A stretch of 64,000 nt of DNA from Methylohalomonas lacus (GCF_024808875.1 NZ_JANUCT010000005.1:1-64000), one strand, 5' to 3'; shown: positions 15,187-24,065, numbered from the stretch's first letter. Translations and numbers: made by a program. Notes: generated by a model from the letters alone, not told the origin.

Positions 15187-15561
15187 TCAGCTGCGAAGAA
15201 TGGCTACACATAATAACACCCAGGCAGCGATCAGCAGGCTGCCGCCCAGCGGTGTGATGGCGCCGAGCCAGCGTATCCCGGTCAGTGTCAGCAGGTACAG
15301 GCTGCCGGAGAAGATGATCATGCCGGCGAGCATCACCCCGCCGCTGGTGCGCAGCAGGCCGCTGGCCGGCCAGTGCAATGCCAGCACACCGATCAGCAGC
15401 AGGCCGAGGGCGTGATAGAAGTGGTACTGCACGGCGGTGCCCCAGATGTCGCTGAGTTCGGCCGTCAGCCGTGCCTTCAGGGCATGCGCACCGAACGCAC
15501 CGAGAAGTACGCACAGAGCGGCATTGACCGAACCCGCCAGCAGCAGTGCCTTGGCCGTCAT
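15187..15561 (-). CDS. DUF423 membrane protein (YgdD-like)
   Basis: 124-residue inner membrane protein with four hydrophobic helices. It matches DUF423/YgdD: 'LLGAFGAHALK' near the start, 'YHFYHALGLLLIGVL', 'GMIIFSGSLYLL' and 'LGAITPLGGSLLIAAW'. Function unknown. The ATG at 15561 forms an ATGA overlap with the stop of the upstream methyltransferase, so it is preferred over the ATG four codons earlier. Confidence 0.88.
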   Translation of the reverse strand: MTAKALLLAGSVNAALCVLLGAFGAHALKARLTAELSDIWGTAVQYHFYHALGLLLIGVLALHWPASGLLRTSGGVMLAGMIIFSGSLYLLTLTGIRWLGAITPLGGSLLIAAWVLLCVAILRS

Positions 15562-16412
15562 GATGCCGGGCACTGTGCGCCGGGCTTGCGCAGCTTCAGC
15601 GTCATGCGATCGCTTTCACCGATGGCTTCGTACTTGTCGCGGTCAGTATCGCCGAGACGGTAGCTCGGCGGTAGTGTCCAGACGCCTTCCGGATGATCGC
15701 GGTCATCCTTTGGGTTGGCATTGATGTCACTGCGCGCAACCAGCTCGAAGCCGATGCCCTCGAGCATGTCGACCATGTACGGCTCCGGAACATAGCCCTG
15801 TTTGGCGCTGGCGCGGACGTCGGCATCATCGGCGGCGCGGTGCTGGACCACGCCCAGCGTGCCGCAGGGTTTCAGTACGCGGTGCATGGCCTGGTATATG
15901 GCTTCCGCTTCGCCCTGCTTGATCCAGTTGTGTGTGTTGCGGAACGTGACCACCATGTCCACCGACTCATCGGCCAATGCCGGCAGGTAGCGGCCGTCTT
16001 CCTGGAACAGGATGCGTTCGACCGCGCCATAGGTGTCCGGATCGGCGTCCAGCTTGTCCATGTAGCGGCCGTGCACGCGGGCCAGGTAGTCGACCGGGTG
16101 GTCGGCGCCAAAGCTGGCGGCGATCAGCTCGCCTCGTTCCTGCAGCACTGGTGCCAGCACCTCGGTATACCAGCCGCCGCCGGGCGTGATTTCGAGCACG
16201 CGCATGTCCGGCTCGAGACCGAAGAAGGTGAGCGTCTGGTGCGGATGGCGGTATTGGTCGCGCGCCTTGTTCTCGGCGCTGCGGTGATCGCCATCCAGTG
16301 CCTTGTCCAGTTGTTCGCTGATAGTGCTGTCGGCGAAGGCGGCAGTGGCAGTAGTGCAGACCAGTGCCAGGCCCATGTTGCGAATGAAACTTGATAAGCT
16401 GATTGCAGGCAT
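15558..16412 (-). CDS. Exported class I SAM methyltransferase-like protein
   Basis: 284 residues. Residues 1-27 look like a signal peptide (basic N terminus, hydrophobic core GLALVCTTATAA, cleavage near AFA). The remainder has the class I methyltransferase fold: motif I 'VLEITPGGGWYTEVL' (about 72-86), an acidic motif near 'DESVDMVVTFRNTHNW' and 'VLKPCGTLGVVQHRA'. A methyltransferase outside the cytoplasm would lack its usual SAM supply, so either the signal peptide is a membrane anchor or the protein has another ligand. It is the first gene of an eight-gene minus-strand operon. Homologous secreted proteins are known only as uncharacterised. Confidence 0.78.
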   Translation of the reverse strand: MPAISLSSFIRNMGLALVCTTATAAFADSTISEQLDKALDGDHRSAENKARDQYRHPHQTLTFFGLEPDMRVLEITPGGGWYTEVLAPVLQERGELIAASFGADHPVDYLARVHGRYMDKLDADPDTYGAVERILFQEDGRYLPALADESVDMVVTFRNTHNWIKQGEAEAIYQAMHRVLKPCGTLGVVQHRAADDADVRASAKQGYVPEPYMVDMLEGIGFELVARSDINANPKDDRDHPEGVWTLPPSYRLGDTDRDKYEAIGESDRMTLKLRKPGAQCPAS

Positions 16413-16502
16413 CGGTGATTCCCGTAAATAAAAGTAAAGAATATTGAACTGTTATGACTGATCGTCACGGCTATTGTTCGCCATGACGCCGTCAGGGTGA
16501 TG

Positions 16503-16841
16503 TCAGTCGCGGATATTGTCGCTGAACCTGGGCGCTGCATCCTCGCCGTCGGCGCTCAGGAAGCGTGCCTCGCCTTCGGCGGCAGTGACATTCTCGTATA
16601 CGCCCTTGTCGCGACGCACCAGCTTGGTAAAGCCGGTCTCGCGCAGCTTGCTGTCGCCGGTGGGCAGCGACAGGTGGGGCGCATGAATGACCTTGCTGAC
16701 CGGTGCCAGCGGATCGGTTTCGCCAAGCGGAATCTGGGCGACGTAGCAGACCTCGCCCCAGGTCCGCAGGATTGTGGTCATGGGGTGCTGAACCTCGACC
16801 GTGGTCCGGTTGTCAGCGCAGTAGTAGTCGTAAAGGGGCAT
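16503..16841 (-). CDS. FmdB-like protein with degenerate zinc ribbon
   Basis: 112-residue protein. Its opening MPLYDYYCADNRTTVEVQHPM aligns with the FmdB/CxxC zinc-ribbon family (which starts MPxYxYxCxxCG...), but the second Cys of the first pair is Asn and the second CxxC is absent; only one later Cys is seen (EVCYVAQ). It therefore probably does not bind zinc in the usual way. The C-terminal half is acidic with no recognised motif. The ATG at 16841 follows a weak AAAGGGG-like purine run on the other side of the gap. Function unknown. Confidence 0.6.
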   Translation of the reverse strand: MPLYDYYCADNRTTVEVQHPMTTILRTWGEVCYVAQIPLGETDPLAPVSKVIHAPHLSLPTGDSKLRETGFTKLVRRDKGVYENVTAAEGEARFLSADGEDAAPRFSDNIRD

Positions 16842-16901
16842 GGATTTTCCGGCGACGGGTTCTGAACATGAATATGGCGCCTGTGCGGCCCGCTTGCAAG
16901 C

Positions 16902-17276
16902 TCAGTGGTTGGCGTCGCCCGGGGCATGCCCGGCCCGACGCCAAGCCGCGGCGAAGCCGCCGCTCAGCAGGAAGCGCGGGAAAGTCACGAACTGCTCGGC
17001 CAGAAAGCGGCGGATCAGGTCCCAGGGACTGCTGAAGCGGGCCGGGGCCTGGGGCTCGAAACGGTGACTCTGCAATTGTGCCATGGCCGCGCCACTGGTC
17101 CCGAGCAGACCCAACAGTGTCAATGCCGGTTGTAGCAGAATAATACCCGCGACAATCATTAACGAGCCACTGACAAAAAACGGCCAGGTGACCACATGCA
17201 CCAACAGATTGACGCGGTGTGTATGGGTCGATGGGTAGGCTGACCATTGCCAGCGTAACAGCTCGGAGAGGTTCAT
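16902..17276 (-). CDS. Mpo1-like (DUF962) membrane protein
   Basis: 124 residues. The opening 'RWQWSAYPSTHTHRVNLLVHVVTWPFFVSGSL' resembles the Mpo1/DUF962 family, in which conserved His residues bind a metal at the membrane face; the yeast member is a dioxygenase acting on 2-hydroxy fatty acids. Two to three hydrophobic helices span about 25-70, and the C-terminal part contains 'FLAEQFVTFPRFLLSGGF'. The ATG at 17276 is chosen over longer frames that run across the EAL gene. The assignment rests on pattern resemblance only. Confidence 0.6.
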   Translation of the reverse strand: MNLSELLRWQWSAYPSTHTHRVNLLVHVVTWPFFVSGSLMIVAGIILLQPALTLLGLLGTSGAAMAQLQSHRFEPQAPARFSSPWDLIRRFLAEQFVTFPRFLLSGGFAAAWRRAGHAPGDANH

Positions 17277-17292
17277 GATGTGAGTGTCTCGA

Positions 17293-18057
17293 TTAGGAAA
17301 TGAAGTTGACTGTCGGCAGTTGTTCGATGGCCGGTCGGGCGAAGTAATACCCCTGAAACTTGCTGATACCCTTGTCCCTGAGCACGTCGAGCTCCTCGCG
17401 GGTCTCGATGCCCTCGCCGATAACATCGATGCCCATGTCCAGGCAGGTATGGATAACGCCGCTGACAATGGATTGCCTGGATTTGCTCTGGTCGATATTG
17501 CGGATGAGTTCCATGTCCAGCTTGATAAGTTGTGGCTGGAATTCGGCCAGCAGACCCAAGCCGGCGTAACCTGAACCGAAGTCATCGATAGCAGTCAGGA
17601 AGCCACGTTCCTTGTAATGGGTGAATATGTTTTGCAGGTGTGCCTTGTCAGAAATTTCCTCGACCTCGGTGACCTCGAAGATGATGTTTTCGACATCGAA
17701 GTCATACGTCTTGCACGCGGCGATCGTTGTACGAATGCAGCTTTCCGGCTTGTAGATCGCATTCGGCAGGAAATTGATGCTCAGTTTCTGGCGGATGCCC
17801 AGTTCGGAAGCCAGCTTGACTGCCTTGACCCGGCAACTCTGGTCAAAGCGATAACGGTTACTGTCGTTGACCAGACTGAGTACCTGACCGGCGCCTTCGC
17901 CGTTAACACCGCGCACCAGTGCCTCGTAGGCAAATACTGATTCCTGGTCGATATCGACGATCGGTTGGAATGCCATGGTGAAGTCAAAGTCCAGATTGGC
18001 GCCATTGGCGCATTCTTTGCAATTTATCTCGCGGAAATCCGCCGGTTTTACTGCCAC
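17293..18057 (-). CDS. Stand-alone EAL-domain cyclic-di-GMP phosphodiesterase
   Basis: 254-residue single-domain protein predicted to hydrolyse cyclic-di-GMP. Catalytic residues appear intact: EAL at 45-47 (Glu45), Asn95 in INFLP, Glu128 in FEVTE, Asp158-Asp159 in AIDDFGSG, Lys179 in LIKLD and Glu215 in GEGIET. The N terminus carries NCKECANG, a small Cys cluster that could bind metal or sense redox state. No sensory or GGDEF domain is attached. The start is GTG with GAGG six bases upstream; there is no ATG before the domain. Confidence 0.88.
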   Translation of the reverse strand: MAVKPADFREINCKECANGANLDFDFTMAFQPIVDIDQESVFAYEALVRGVNGEGAGQVLSLVNDSNRYRFDQSCRVKAVKLASELGIRQKLSINFLPNAIYKPESCIRTTIAACKTYDFDVENIIFEVTEVEEISDKAHLQNIFTHYKERGFLTAIDDFGSGYAGLGLLAEFQPQLIKLDMELIRNIDQSKSRQSIVSGVIHTCLDMGIDVIGEGIETREELDVLRDKGISKFQGYYFARPAIEQLPTVNFIS

Positions 18058-18201
18058 AGCAACCTCAACTCGTTCAGGATATGTATATTGTTTTGTTTAT
18101 GCTGGAATCATTATAAGTAGGCAACGGAACAGATGCTACAAAGTGACGCCGGCAAGCGGCGTAATTATCTGAATAACAGTGGTTTTTATTGTCGTTGGCA
18201 A

Positions 18202-19548
18202 TCAGCGGCGGAGCACGCACTTTGCGTAGAGATCCGGGAAACGACCGTGCGGATCGTAGCGCTGTTTCAGTTCCTTATAGGCAGCGTGATTGTAGATCGA
18301 CCAGAACTCGGCCTCGTCATAATAGGATTCCGAATACAGTGACTTGGTGCCGCCACAGGCGGCGACTTCGCGTTCGATCAGGCGATTGAAATGACCGTGC
18401 GGATAGGACTCGTGCGTGCTGATCACGTCCCAGAAACCGAAGTTGATGTACAGCGTGTCATCCTTGAGCGGGTAGAGCGGAAACGGGCCGGGTAGATCGC
18501 TTGTGCCAATCGGGCAGACCCAGATCGGCAACACGCCGATCTCGCGCAGCAGAAAATCGAGAAAGCCGGGCGCATTCTCAAGCGGTATATCGACATCCTG
18601 AATGACTGACTCGGTGTGAATACCGCGCAGGCGATTCAAGCGGCGGGTCAGGCCCCAGCGGTTATTAAAGCGCATGATGCGACTGTAGGTCACCGAGTTG
18701 AGGCGTCTGCGGCCATATAGGCGTCGAATTATCGGGTGCTGTGCAAAAACGTTTTTTGAACACCAGAACCAGTCGGTATCCCAGCGCCAGAGATAGTCGT
18801 GCGCCGTCAGGTAATCTTCCCCGCGTTCACGCAGCGAACGGTAATAGATATGCTCGAACGTGTAGTCGCTGGCATAGGGCGCCTCATCAACAAAGCGCCC
18901 CAGCGTCAGCACCTGTTCACTGCGGCCAAAAACCACGCCGTCGACAAAATCGTTGTCGCCGGATTCCGGACCGCGGCAGTGCCGATCGACAGCGGCAAAA
19001 AAGTCGGTCGTATCAGTGCAGTGATGATGTTCGAGGCGCACATACGGTTTGACCGGTAATGTCCGGTAACGCAGGCGCAGCGCATAGCCCAGTGTGCCAT
19101 AGGAGTTCGGGAAGCCGAAAAACAGATCGCTGTGCTCGTTGTCTGGCCGGCAATGGCGTATTTCACCGTCTGCAGTGAGGATATCCATTTCCAGCAGGTT
19201 GTGATGCACCAGCCCGTGTCGGAACGAGGTTGACTCGATACCGACACCGGTGGCGGCACCGCCGAGGGTGATCGAACGCAGTTCCGGCACCACCGCCGGC
19301 ATGGTTTGATGCTGCAGACAGGCACTGGCCAGATTGTAAAACGTTGTCATGCCCTCGGCGTCGACCCAGCCAGCGCTGGCATCGACGTCAATGACCTCAT
19401 TGAAATGGCTCAGATCGAGCCGCTCGCCCTGAGTGCCCTGGCGATCGCGAAACAGGTTGGAAGTGGATTTGTTGAGCCCGACCGTTGCCGCCTGTTGCTG
19501 GTCAAGCTTGGAACGCAGAGTCGCCAGCTTGTCGGCATGACGACTCAA
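18202..19548 (-). CDS. FAD-dependent oxidoreductase paired with a lipid methyltransferase (TmsA-like)
   Basis: 448 residues with an N-terminal FAD-binding (FAD_binding_4/PCMH) region: 'AVVPELRSITLGGAATGVGIESTSFRHGLVHHNLLEMDIL' and 'FPNSYGTLGYALRLRY'. The rest resembles DHCR24/DWF1-like reductases. Together with the CFA-synthase-like gene just upstream it matches the pair that makes 10-methyl branched fatty acids, where the methyltransferase adds a methylene to oleoyl chains and the flavoprotein reduces it. The start appears to be TTG at 19548, sharing TTGA with the stop of the methyltransferase gene; no ATG occurs before the conserved part. The role is inferred from gene pairing. Confidence 0.75.
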   Translation of the reverse strand: MSRHADKLATLRSKLDQQQAATVGLNKSTSNLFRDRQGTQGERLDLSHFNEVIDVDASAGWVDAEGMTTFYNLASACLQHQTMPAVVPELRSITLGGAATGVGIESTSFRHGLVHHNLLEMDILTADGEIRHCRPDNEHSDLFFGFPNSYGTLGYALRLRYRTLPVKPYVRLEHHHCTDTTDFFAAVDRHCRGPESGDNDFVDGVVFGRSEQVLTLGRFVDEAPYASDYTFEHIYYRSLRERGEDYLTAHDYLWRWDTDWFWCSKNVFAQHPIIRRLYGRRRLNSVTYSRIMRFNNRWGLTRRLNRLRGIHTESVIQDVDIPLENAPGFLDFLLREIGVLPIWVCPIGTSDLPGPFPLYPLKDDTLYINFGFWDVISTHESYPHGHFNRLIEREVAACGGTKSLYSESYYDEAEFWSIYNHAAYKELKQRYDPHGRFPDLYAKCVLRR

Positions 19549-20768
19549 GCGCTGTCGTCCCTGTAGATATGGGCCCGGCTCATCGGGTAGTCATAGTCGA
19601 CGTTACCCTTGGAAACCAGCACCTGGAACAGGTGGGTGTAGCCGTTGCGGGAGCGGAACATCTCGGCACAGGAATACAGGTACGTGCGCCACTTGCGGCG
19701 GAAGGTTTCGTCAAAGCGTTGCGGATCGAGCGCGACGATCTCGTCCCAGTGACGGTCGAAGCGCTCCGCCCAGGCGTCCAGGGTCAGCGCGTAATGCCGG
19801 CGCAGATTCTCGATGTCCAGCACCTCCAGGCCACAGCGCTCCATGGCATCGATAGCCTGTGACAGTGACGGGATCCAGCCGCCGGGAAAAATGTGATCGC
19901 GAATAAAAAATTCGGTTTCATAGTGACCGACGTGACCGATGAAGTGGATCATGCCGAGACCACCGGGCTTCATCGTACGGGCGTGTGCGCGGACGACGTT
20001 TTCGAGCTGGTCGCGCCCGGCATGTTCGAGCACACCGATGGAAATACTCTTGTCGTATTCGCCATGGACCTCGCGGAAGTCGGCGTCGTGGATCTGCAGC
20101 TTGTCGGCCAGGCCCAGCTGCTCGAACATTGCGTTGCCATTGCGCACCTGCTCGCCGGTAATGTTGATGCCGGTGCCTACGGTGCCGTAATGCTCCCAGG
20201 CATAACGCATGAAACCACCCCAGCCGCAGCCGATATCGACAAAGGTTTCGCCCGGCTGCAGGCGGACTTTGCGGCAGACGTGTTCCATCTTGTTCTGCTG
20301 TGCCTGTTCCAGCGTCTGCGTGCCTTCTTTCCAGTAGGCACAGGTGTACATCATGTAGGGATCATCGAGCCAGTAGCGGTAAAACTCGGTACCGAGCGCA
20401 TAATGAAAGTCGGCGTTCTCGCGTGCCCGCTCGATGGTACCGTTGTTGTGACGGAATTCGTGCCAGCGGTTGCGCAGTCGTACGGGTAGTGGTGGATGGC
20501 TACTGAAGTCGGTCTCCATGCCGGCGCGAAAGGCCAGATTCAGGTCGCCTTCGACATCCAGGCTGTTGTCAAAGTAGGATTCCAGCAGACCGATATGGCC
20601 GTAGATCATGATACGGGCAATGGCCCGGTTATCGTTGATGTGGATGATGATGTCGGGCTGGCCGTCCGAATGATTCTGGTAATGACTGCCATCCTTGAAA
20701 ACCACGCGGAAACAGACACTCGTGGCCTGGCCGATATCGTCGAGTTTGCGTTTGAGTGCTTCCTTCAC
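19545..20768 (-). CDS. CFA-synthase-like SAM-dependent lipid methyltransferase (TmsB-like)
   Basis: 407 residues of the cyclopropane-fatty-acid synthase family. The SAM motif VDIGCGWGG lies at about 177-185, preceded by the family signature 'YTCAYW' (141-146), and 'SIGVLEHAG' follows. Such enzymes transfer a methylene or methyl group from SAM to the double bond of phospholipid acyl chains. Direct overlap with a flavin oxidoreductase gene suggests the product is a 10-methyl branched chain rather than a cyclopropane ring. The start is GTG at 20768 with AAGGGG upstream. Confidence 0.8.
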   Translation of the reverse strand: MKEALKRKLDDIGQATSVCFRVVFKDGSHYQNHSDGQPDIIIHINDNRAIARIMIYGHIGLLESYFDNSLDVEGDLNLAFRAGMETDFSSHPPLPVRLRNRWHEFRHNNGTIERARENADFHYALGTEFYRYWLDDPYMMYTCAYWKEGTQTLEQAQQNKMEHVCRKVRLQPGETFVDIGCGWGGFMRYAWEHYGTVGTGINITGEQVRNGNAMFEQLGLADKLQIHDADFREVHGEYDKSISIGVLEHAGRDQLENVVRAHARTMKPGGLGMIHFIGHVGHYETEFFIRDHIFPGGWIPSLSQAIDAMERCGLEVLDIENLRRHYALTLDAWAERFDRHWDEIVALDPQRFDETFRRKWRTYLYSCAEMFRSRNGYTHLFQVLVSKGNVDYDYPMSRAHIYRDDSA

Positions 20769-20879
20769 GGCAGCCCCTTATCCAGTAACCATGAGTTTGT
20801 AATTAATATTACAGATTGCCTTATCGATCAATAGGCTAGCGGCAACGGTACGGAACCTGTCACAGCTGCCCAGCGATGA

Positions 20880-21530
20880 TTATTGCCGGATCCGCGGGAT
20901 GATCGGTTCCAGACTGTAGGGATATTCTTCCAGTCTGATCTCGTGCATCTCCTGACGATAGATCACTGTGTGCTTGAAGCCTGCCCCCGATTCGCGGGGG
21001 CTCGAGCGCAGCACCCGGTGCCAGCTCTGGTCCAGCCAGACATACAGGTAGGGACCGGCATATTCGAAACGCAGGTCCGGCTGGCCGTCCATGTTCTCGT
21101 CTATGACAAAACCTGTTTTCTGGCCATCACTGGAGAGAATGTCGGTGGTCAGTTTGCCGGTCACCGACTTTTCGTTCAGACGTTCCAGGATCAGCAATAC
21201 GCTGTCGTGAAGCGGGTGGTTGACGACGATGGACTCGATCCGCCGGTCCGGGGTAGTCTTGAGGGCTGCAATATAGGTGTCGTTGTACCTCAGAATCAGG
21301 CTGTCATTGCCTGCCGTCAGCGAGCTCAGCAGCTCCCAGTTACCGATCCGGTGACGATGCGCGCCGTCACGGCCAAGCGGATGCATCATCAGTGTCGGGA
21401 TCTGCTGGCGGTCGAACTCGATTTTTTCGGGCTCCGGCTGGAAATAGACCCTGGTTACGCCAATACCGATAGCCAGTCCGAGACTGAACAGAGCAAGACT
21501 GAACAGATAACTACGTGCTGTTCGCAGCAT
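20880..21530 (-). CDS. Membrane-anchored protein of unknown function
   Basis: 216 residues from an ATG at 21530. One N-terminal hydrophobic helix (MLRTARSYLFSLALFSLGLA...) anchors a periplasmic or extracytoplasmic domain rich in beta-strand-like segments, with 'DENMDGQPDLRFEY', an Asp-rich turn resembling an EF-hand or dockerin calcium loop. I recognise no family. The start is uncertain: a GTG at 21557 with GGGGAT upstream or an ATG at 21605 would lengthen the cytoplasmic N terminus by 9 or 25 residues. It lies between the lipid methyltransferase unit and the terminator of the TonB receptor gene. Confidence 0.55.
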   Translation of the reverse strand: MLRTARSYLFSLALFSLGLAIGIGVTRVYFQPEPEKIEFDRQQIPTLMMHPLGRDGAHRHRIGNWELLSSLTAGNDSLILRYNDTYIAALKTTPDRRIESIVVNHPLHDSVLLILERLNEKSVTGKLTTDILSSDGQKTGFVIDENMDGQPDLRFEYAGPYLYVWLDQSWHRVLRSSPRESGAGFKHTVIYRQEMHEIRLEEYPYSLEPIIPRIRQ

Positions 21531-21706
21531 GTTTCGTTTGCGGCTGTCGTCATTCACTGGCCGATTATCCCCGCCATGATCCCTGATTCGGGCAACCCAT
21601 CCCATGCTGCAGTGCGAGGGCTGTCAGATGCCTTGGCCTTGTTCGCGACGCCGGTACACCCGGTCCACGAATCGGCTACATCTCTAGCCTATCAGGTTAG
21701 CGGAAT

Positions 21707-21741
21707 AAAAAAACCGGTCATCGCCTGGGCAATGACCGGTG
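21707..21741 (-). terminator. Intrinsic terminator of TonB receptor gene 1
   Basis: ACCGGTCAT (21713-21721) pairs with ATGACCGGT (21732-21740). On the minus strand the hairpin is followed by a run of seven T. The matching terminator of the second receptor has the same outer stem and a different loop. Confidence 0.85.
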
Positions 21742-21863
21742 GAGGACACCTGAATAGCCAGACCAGCTGAAGGGATAGACTGGGTCTGTGAGTTACCAGG
21801 TGTGTTCGGAGGAAGTCCGGGCGACCATTGCCGCCCGGGACTCTGCTTTCTCTGGAGTAACTT
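21742..21863 (-). other. Structured 3' untranslated region of TonB receptor gene 1 (copy A)
   Basis: Between stop codon and terminator the minus-strand RNA can form two more hairpins. The first, next to the stop, is a GC-rich stem (21815-21823 with 21832-21841). The second is a branched element closed by CACCTG/CAGGTG (21747-21752 with 21797-21802), with an inner stem of CAGACC/GGTCTG type (21759-21766 with 21780-21788). About 105 nt of this region recur with few changes behind the second receptor gene (24448-24567), and the changes leave the stems paired. It could be a regulatory 3' UTR or the source of a small RNA. Confidence 0.55.
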
Positions 21864-24047
21864 CTAGAAGTTAACCGTGACGCCACCTATGAACGTGCGT
21901 TCGAAACCCGGACGCAGACCATTGGCATGATCGGCGATATACAGTTTGTCTGTAAGGTTACGGCCCTGGATCCAAAGTTCCGTGTTGGGTGAGCGCTGCA
22001 GGGTGTAGCTGGCACGGGCTGAAAACAGGGTGCGACTTGCCACTTCGCCCAACACGGCCGGCTCACGAATTTCCAGGAAGTCAGCCGGACCCACAGGATT
22101 ACCATCCTCGTCAGCCAAGACTTGGTCCTTGGTATTCGCTACATCAGTGAAAAAGCTGCCGAAATGACTCATAGTGCCGCTGACATGCCAACCATCGGCA
22201 TGATCGACACCGACTGTCAGACTACCCACATGTTCCGGTATTTCAGGAACACGATTGCCATCCAAGCGACCACCGTCGAATTCCGCACGCGTGTAATTGT
22301 ACGCAAGCTGAGCAAACCAGTTATAGGCGGACCCCGTATATGCCGCTGAATCGAACCGCAGACCTAAATCAACACCATAGGCAATGGAATCGCCGCTGTT
22401 GATAACCAGATCCTGACCATCGATAGTTATCTGTGTATTCACAATGGTATTGCGCAGATCATTGTAGAAAATGGCGGCTTCAGCAGTTACGCCTTTAACA
22501 GCATTGGTTCTCAGTCCGACCTGTGAGTTGATGCCGGTTTCAGGACGAAGCGGAAAATCGCCAGCAGTACGGGCGGCGGCAGGCGTGTACCCACGTTGGA
22601 CACTGGCAAAGACCTGGGTGTCCTGGAAGCCGTCATACAAAGCACTTATGCCGGGAAGCAGTAAAGTGCGATACTCGTTCTGATTCTCGCCACCGGAGGA
22701 TTTTTCCTGCTCATAGTATTCCGCGCGCAGCCCAGGTGTTACTGTCCAATCGCCGAAACTCATAGCATCCTGGAAGAAGACCGAAAATGCCGAAGCATTA
22801 TATTTGTCATCCCGTGTTTGAGTGCCGGGGTTGTCCCGGTCAATAACCTGCCCCTGTGCGCCTTGATGTCGCTTGTCATCCAGGAAATGACGCTCGAAAC
22901 GTACACCCCACTGGAAAGTATGGTCCATGCCGATGGCTTCGACATTGGCGAGCTCCATACGATTCTCGACACCGTAGGTACGGTAGTGTCGATCGCGGCT
23001 GACCATGATGCCCTGTTCTCCAGCGATAAACCTATCATCCGGATCCTCGTATACGAAATCGGGCAAGGCCCCTACGAGAATTGATTCAGGGTCAACAGTG
23101 TAGCGCGGCCGATCCAGGTCGGTTCTGAAGAACTTGCTCGACATCGAGAGATTGTCAGTCACCTGGAAATCATGTGTCAGATCAAACTTGAAATAGTCTA
23201 CGTTGATTTCATGGAATTCCTGACCAAATCGGCCGAGCTTCTTGCGTGGTGCACGATCGAATTCAACTGGCGTTAGGTTGCTTTCGTCATAATCCGAACG
23301 TTCACGAAAGTAGGTGAATGAGCCACCAAGGCTATGACGTGAATTGATATCCCAGTCGGCGCTCGCAAAAAAGTCATCGTACTGGAACTCACTGATATCG
23401 AAAGCGCCATCGCCGTTAAATCCGGTGTACGCGAAAACCATACCAACATCGCCTTCGGTGCGCGTATGCATGAAATGGCGCTTGTTGGCGTTCTGGTTAC
23501 CGACACCGACTTCGACGGTGGTTTCCGGCTCCAGTGTCGGCTGTTTGTTCCGGAAGTTGATGATACCGTGGTTGTTTAGGGGGCCGTGCAGGATCATGCC
23601 GTTGCCCTTGAGTACGTCGACACGCTCGAGTCGTTCCATGGGAGGAGTGTAATGCGCACTGGGGTCGAGATACGAAGAACCATTGATGGGTGTGCCATCT
23701 TCCATCAGTAACGTTTTGCGCGAACGACGACCAGGGGCGCCACGAACCGAGATTCCGCCACGACGGCCATAAATATCATCTTCTAGCGTACGCACGCCGG
23801 GAATAAAATCCAGAGCATCGTGAAGTGTATATGGCCGATAGGTGTCGATTTCCTCATCAGTCAGGATATTAGCTGCACCCGGCGAATAGCGTACTTCGCT
23901 CGGTAATATCTCTTTGACATCAATCGACGGTAGATTACGAATAGTTTCATCAGTGGTGCCCTGGGCGTATACCGGCGCACTGACGACTGCGGCAACGGCC
24001 AGTCCCAGCGTGGTGCCGGGTAGGCCACGGCGTATTGAGTATTTCAT
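21864..24047 (-). CDS. TonB-dependent outer membrane receptor 1 (FecA-like)
   Basis: Energised outer membrane transporter of 727 residues, probably for a ferric chelate. There is a signal peptide (cleavage near VYA, residue 28), a short segment that may hold the TonB box (SIDVKEILP), the plug domain ('ALDFIPGVRTLEDDIYGRRGGISVRGAPGRR' region, about 80-180) and a 22-strand barrel ending in the aromatic-terminated TVNF. There is no N-terminal secretin-like signalling domain, so it is not a FecA-type signal transducer. It shares roughly three quarters or more of its residues with the receptor encoded just upstream, including a 149-bp tract that is almost identical. A substrate cannot be named from sequence. 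Confidence 0.88.
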   Translation of the reverse strand: MKYSIRRGLPGTTLGLAVAAVVSAPVYAQGTTDETIRNLPSIDVKEILPSEVRYSPGAANILTDEEIDTYRPYTLHDALDFIPGVRTLEDDIYGRRGGISVRGAPGRRSRKTLLMEDGTPINGSSYLDPSAHYTPPMERLERVDVLKGNGMILHGPLNNHGIINFRNKQPTLEPETTVEVGVGNQNANKRHFMHTRTEGDVGMVFAYTGFNGDGAFDISEFQYDDFFASADWDINSRHSLGGSFTYFRERSDYDESNLTPVEFDRAPRKKLGRFGQEFHEINVDYFKFDLTHDFQVTDNLSMSSKFFRTDLDRPRYTVDPESILVGALPDFVYEDPDDRFIAGEQGIMVSRDRHYRTYGVENRMELANVEAIGMDHTFQWGVRFERHFLDDKRHQGAQGQVIDRDNPGTQTRDDKYNASAFSVFFQDAMSFGDWTVTPGLRAEYYEQEKSSGGENQNEYRTLLLPGISALYDGFQDTQVFASVQRGYTPAAARTAGDFPLRPETGINSQVGLRTNAVKGVTAEAAIFYNDLRNTIVNTQITIDGQDLVINSGDSIAYGVDLGLRFDSAAYTGSAYNWFAQLAYNYTRAEFDGGRLDGNRVPEIPEHVGSLTVGVDHADGWHVSGTMSHFGSFFTDVANTKDQVLADEDGNPVGPADFLEIREPAVLGEVASRTLFSARASYTLQRSPNTELWIQGRNLTDKLYIADHANGLRPGFERTFIGGVTVNF
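22276..22424 (-). repeat. Near-identical 149-bp tract shared by the two TonB receptor genes (copy 1)
   Basis: 148 of 149 bases agree with 24980-25128, while flanking coding sequence differs every few codons. The tract encodes the barrel segment around 'NSGDSIAYGVDLGLRFDS' and 'AYNWFAQLAYNYTRAEF'. The sharp boundaries suggest recent gene conversion between the tandem paralogues. Confidence 0.8.
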
Positions 24048-24065
24048 TGTTATCTCCCCTCCAGA

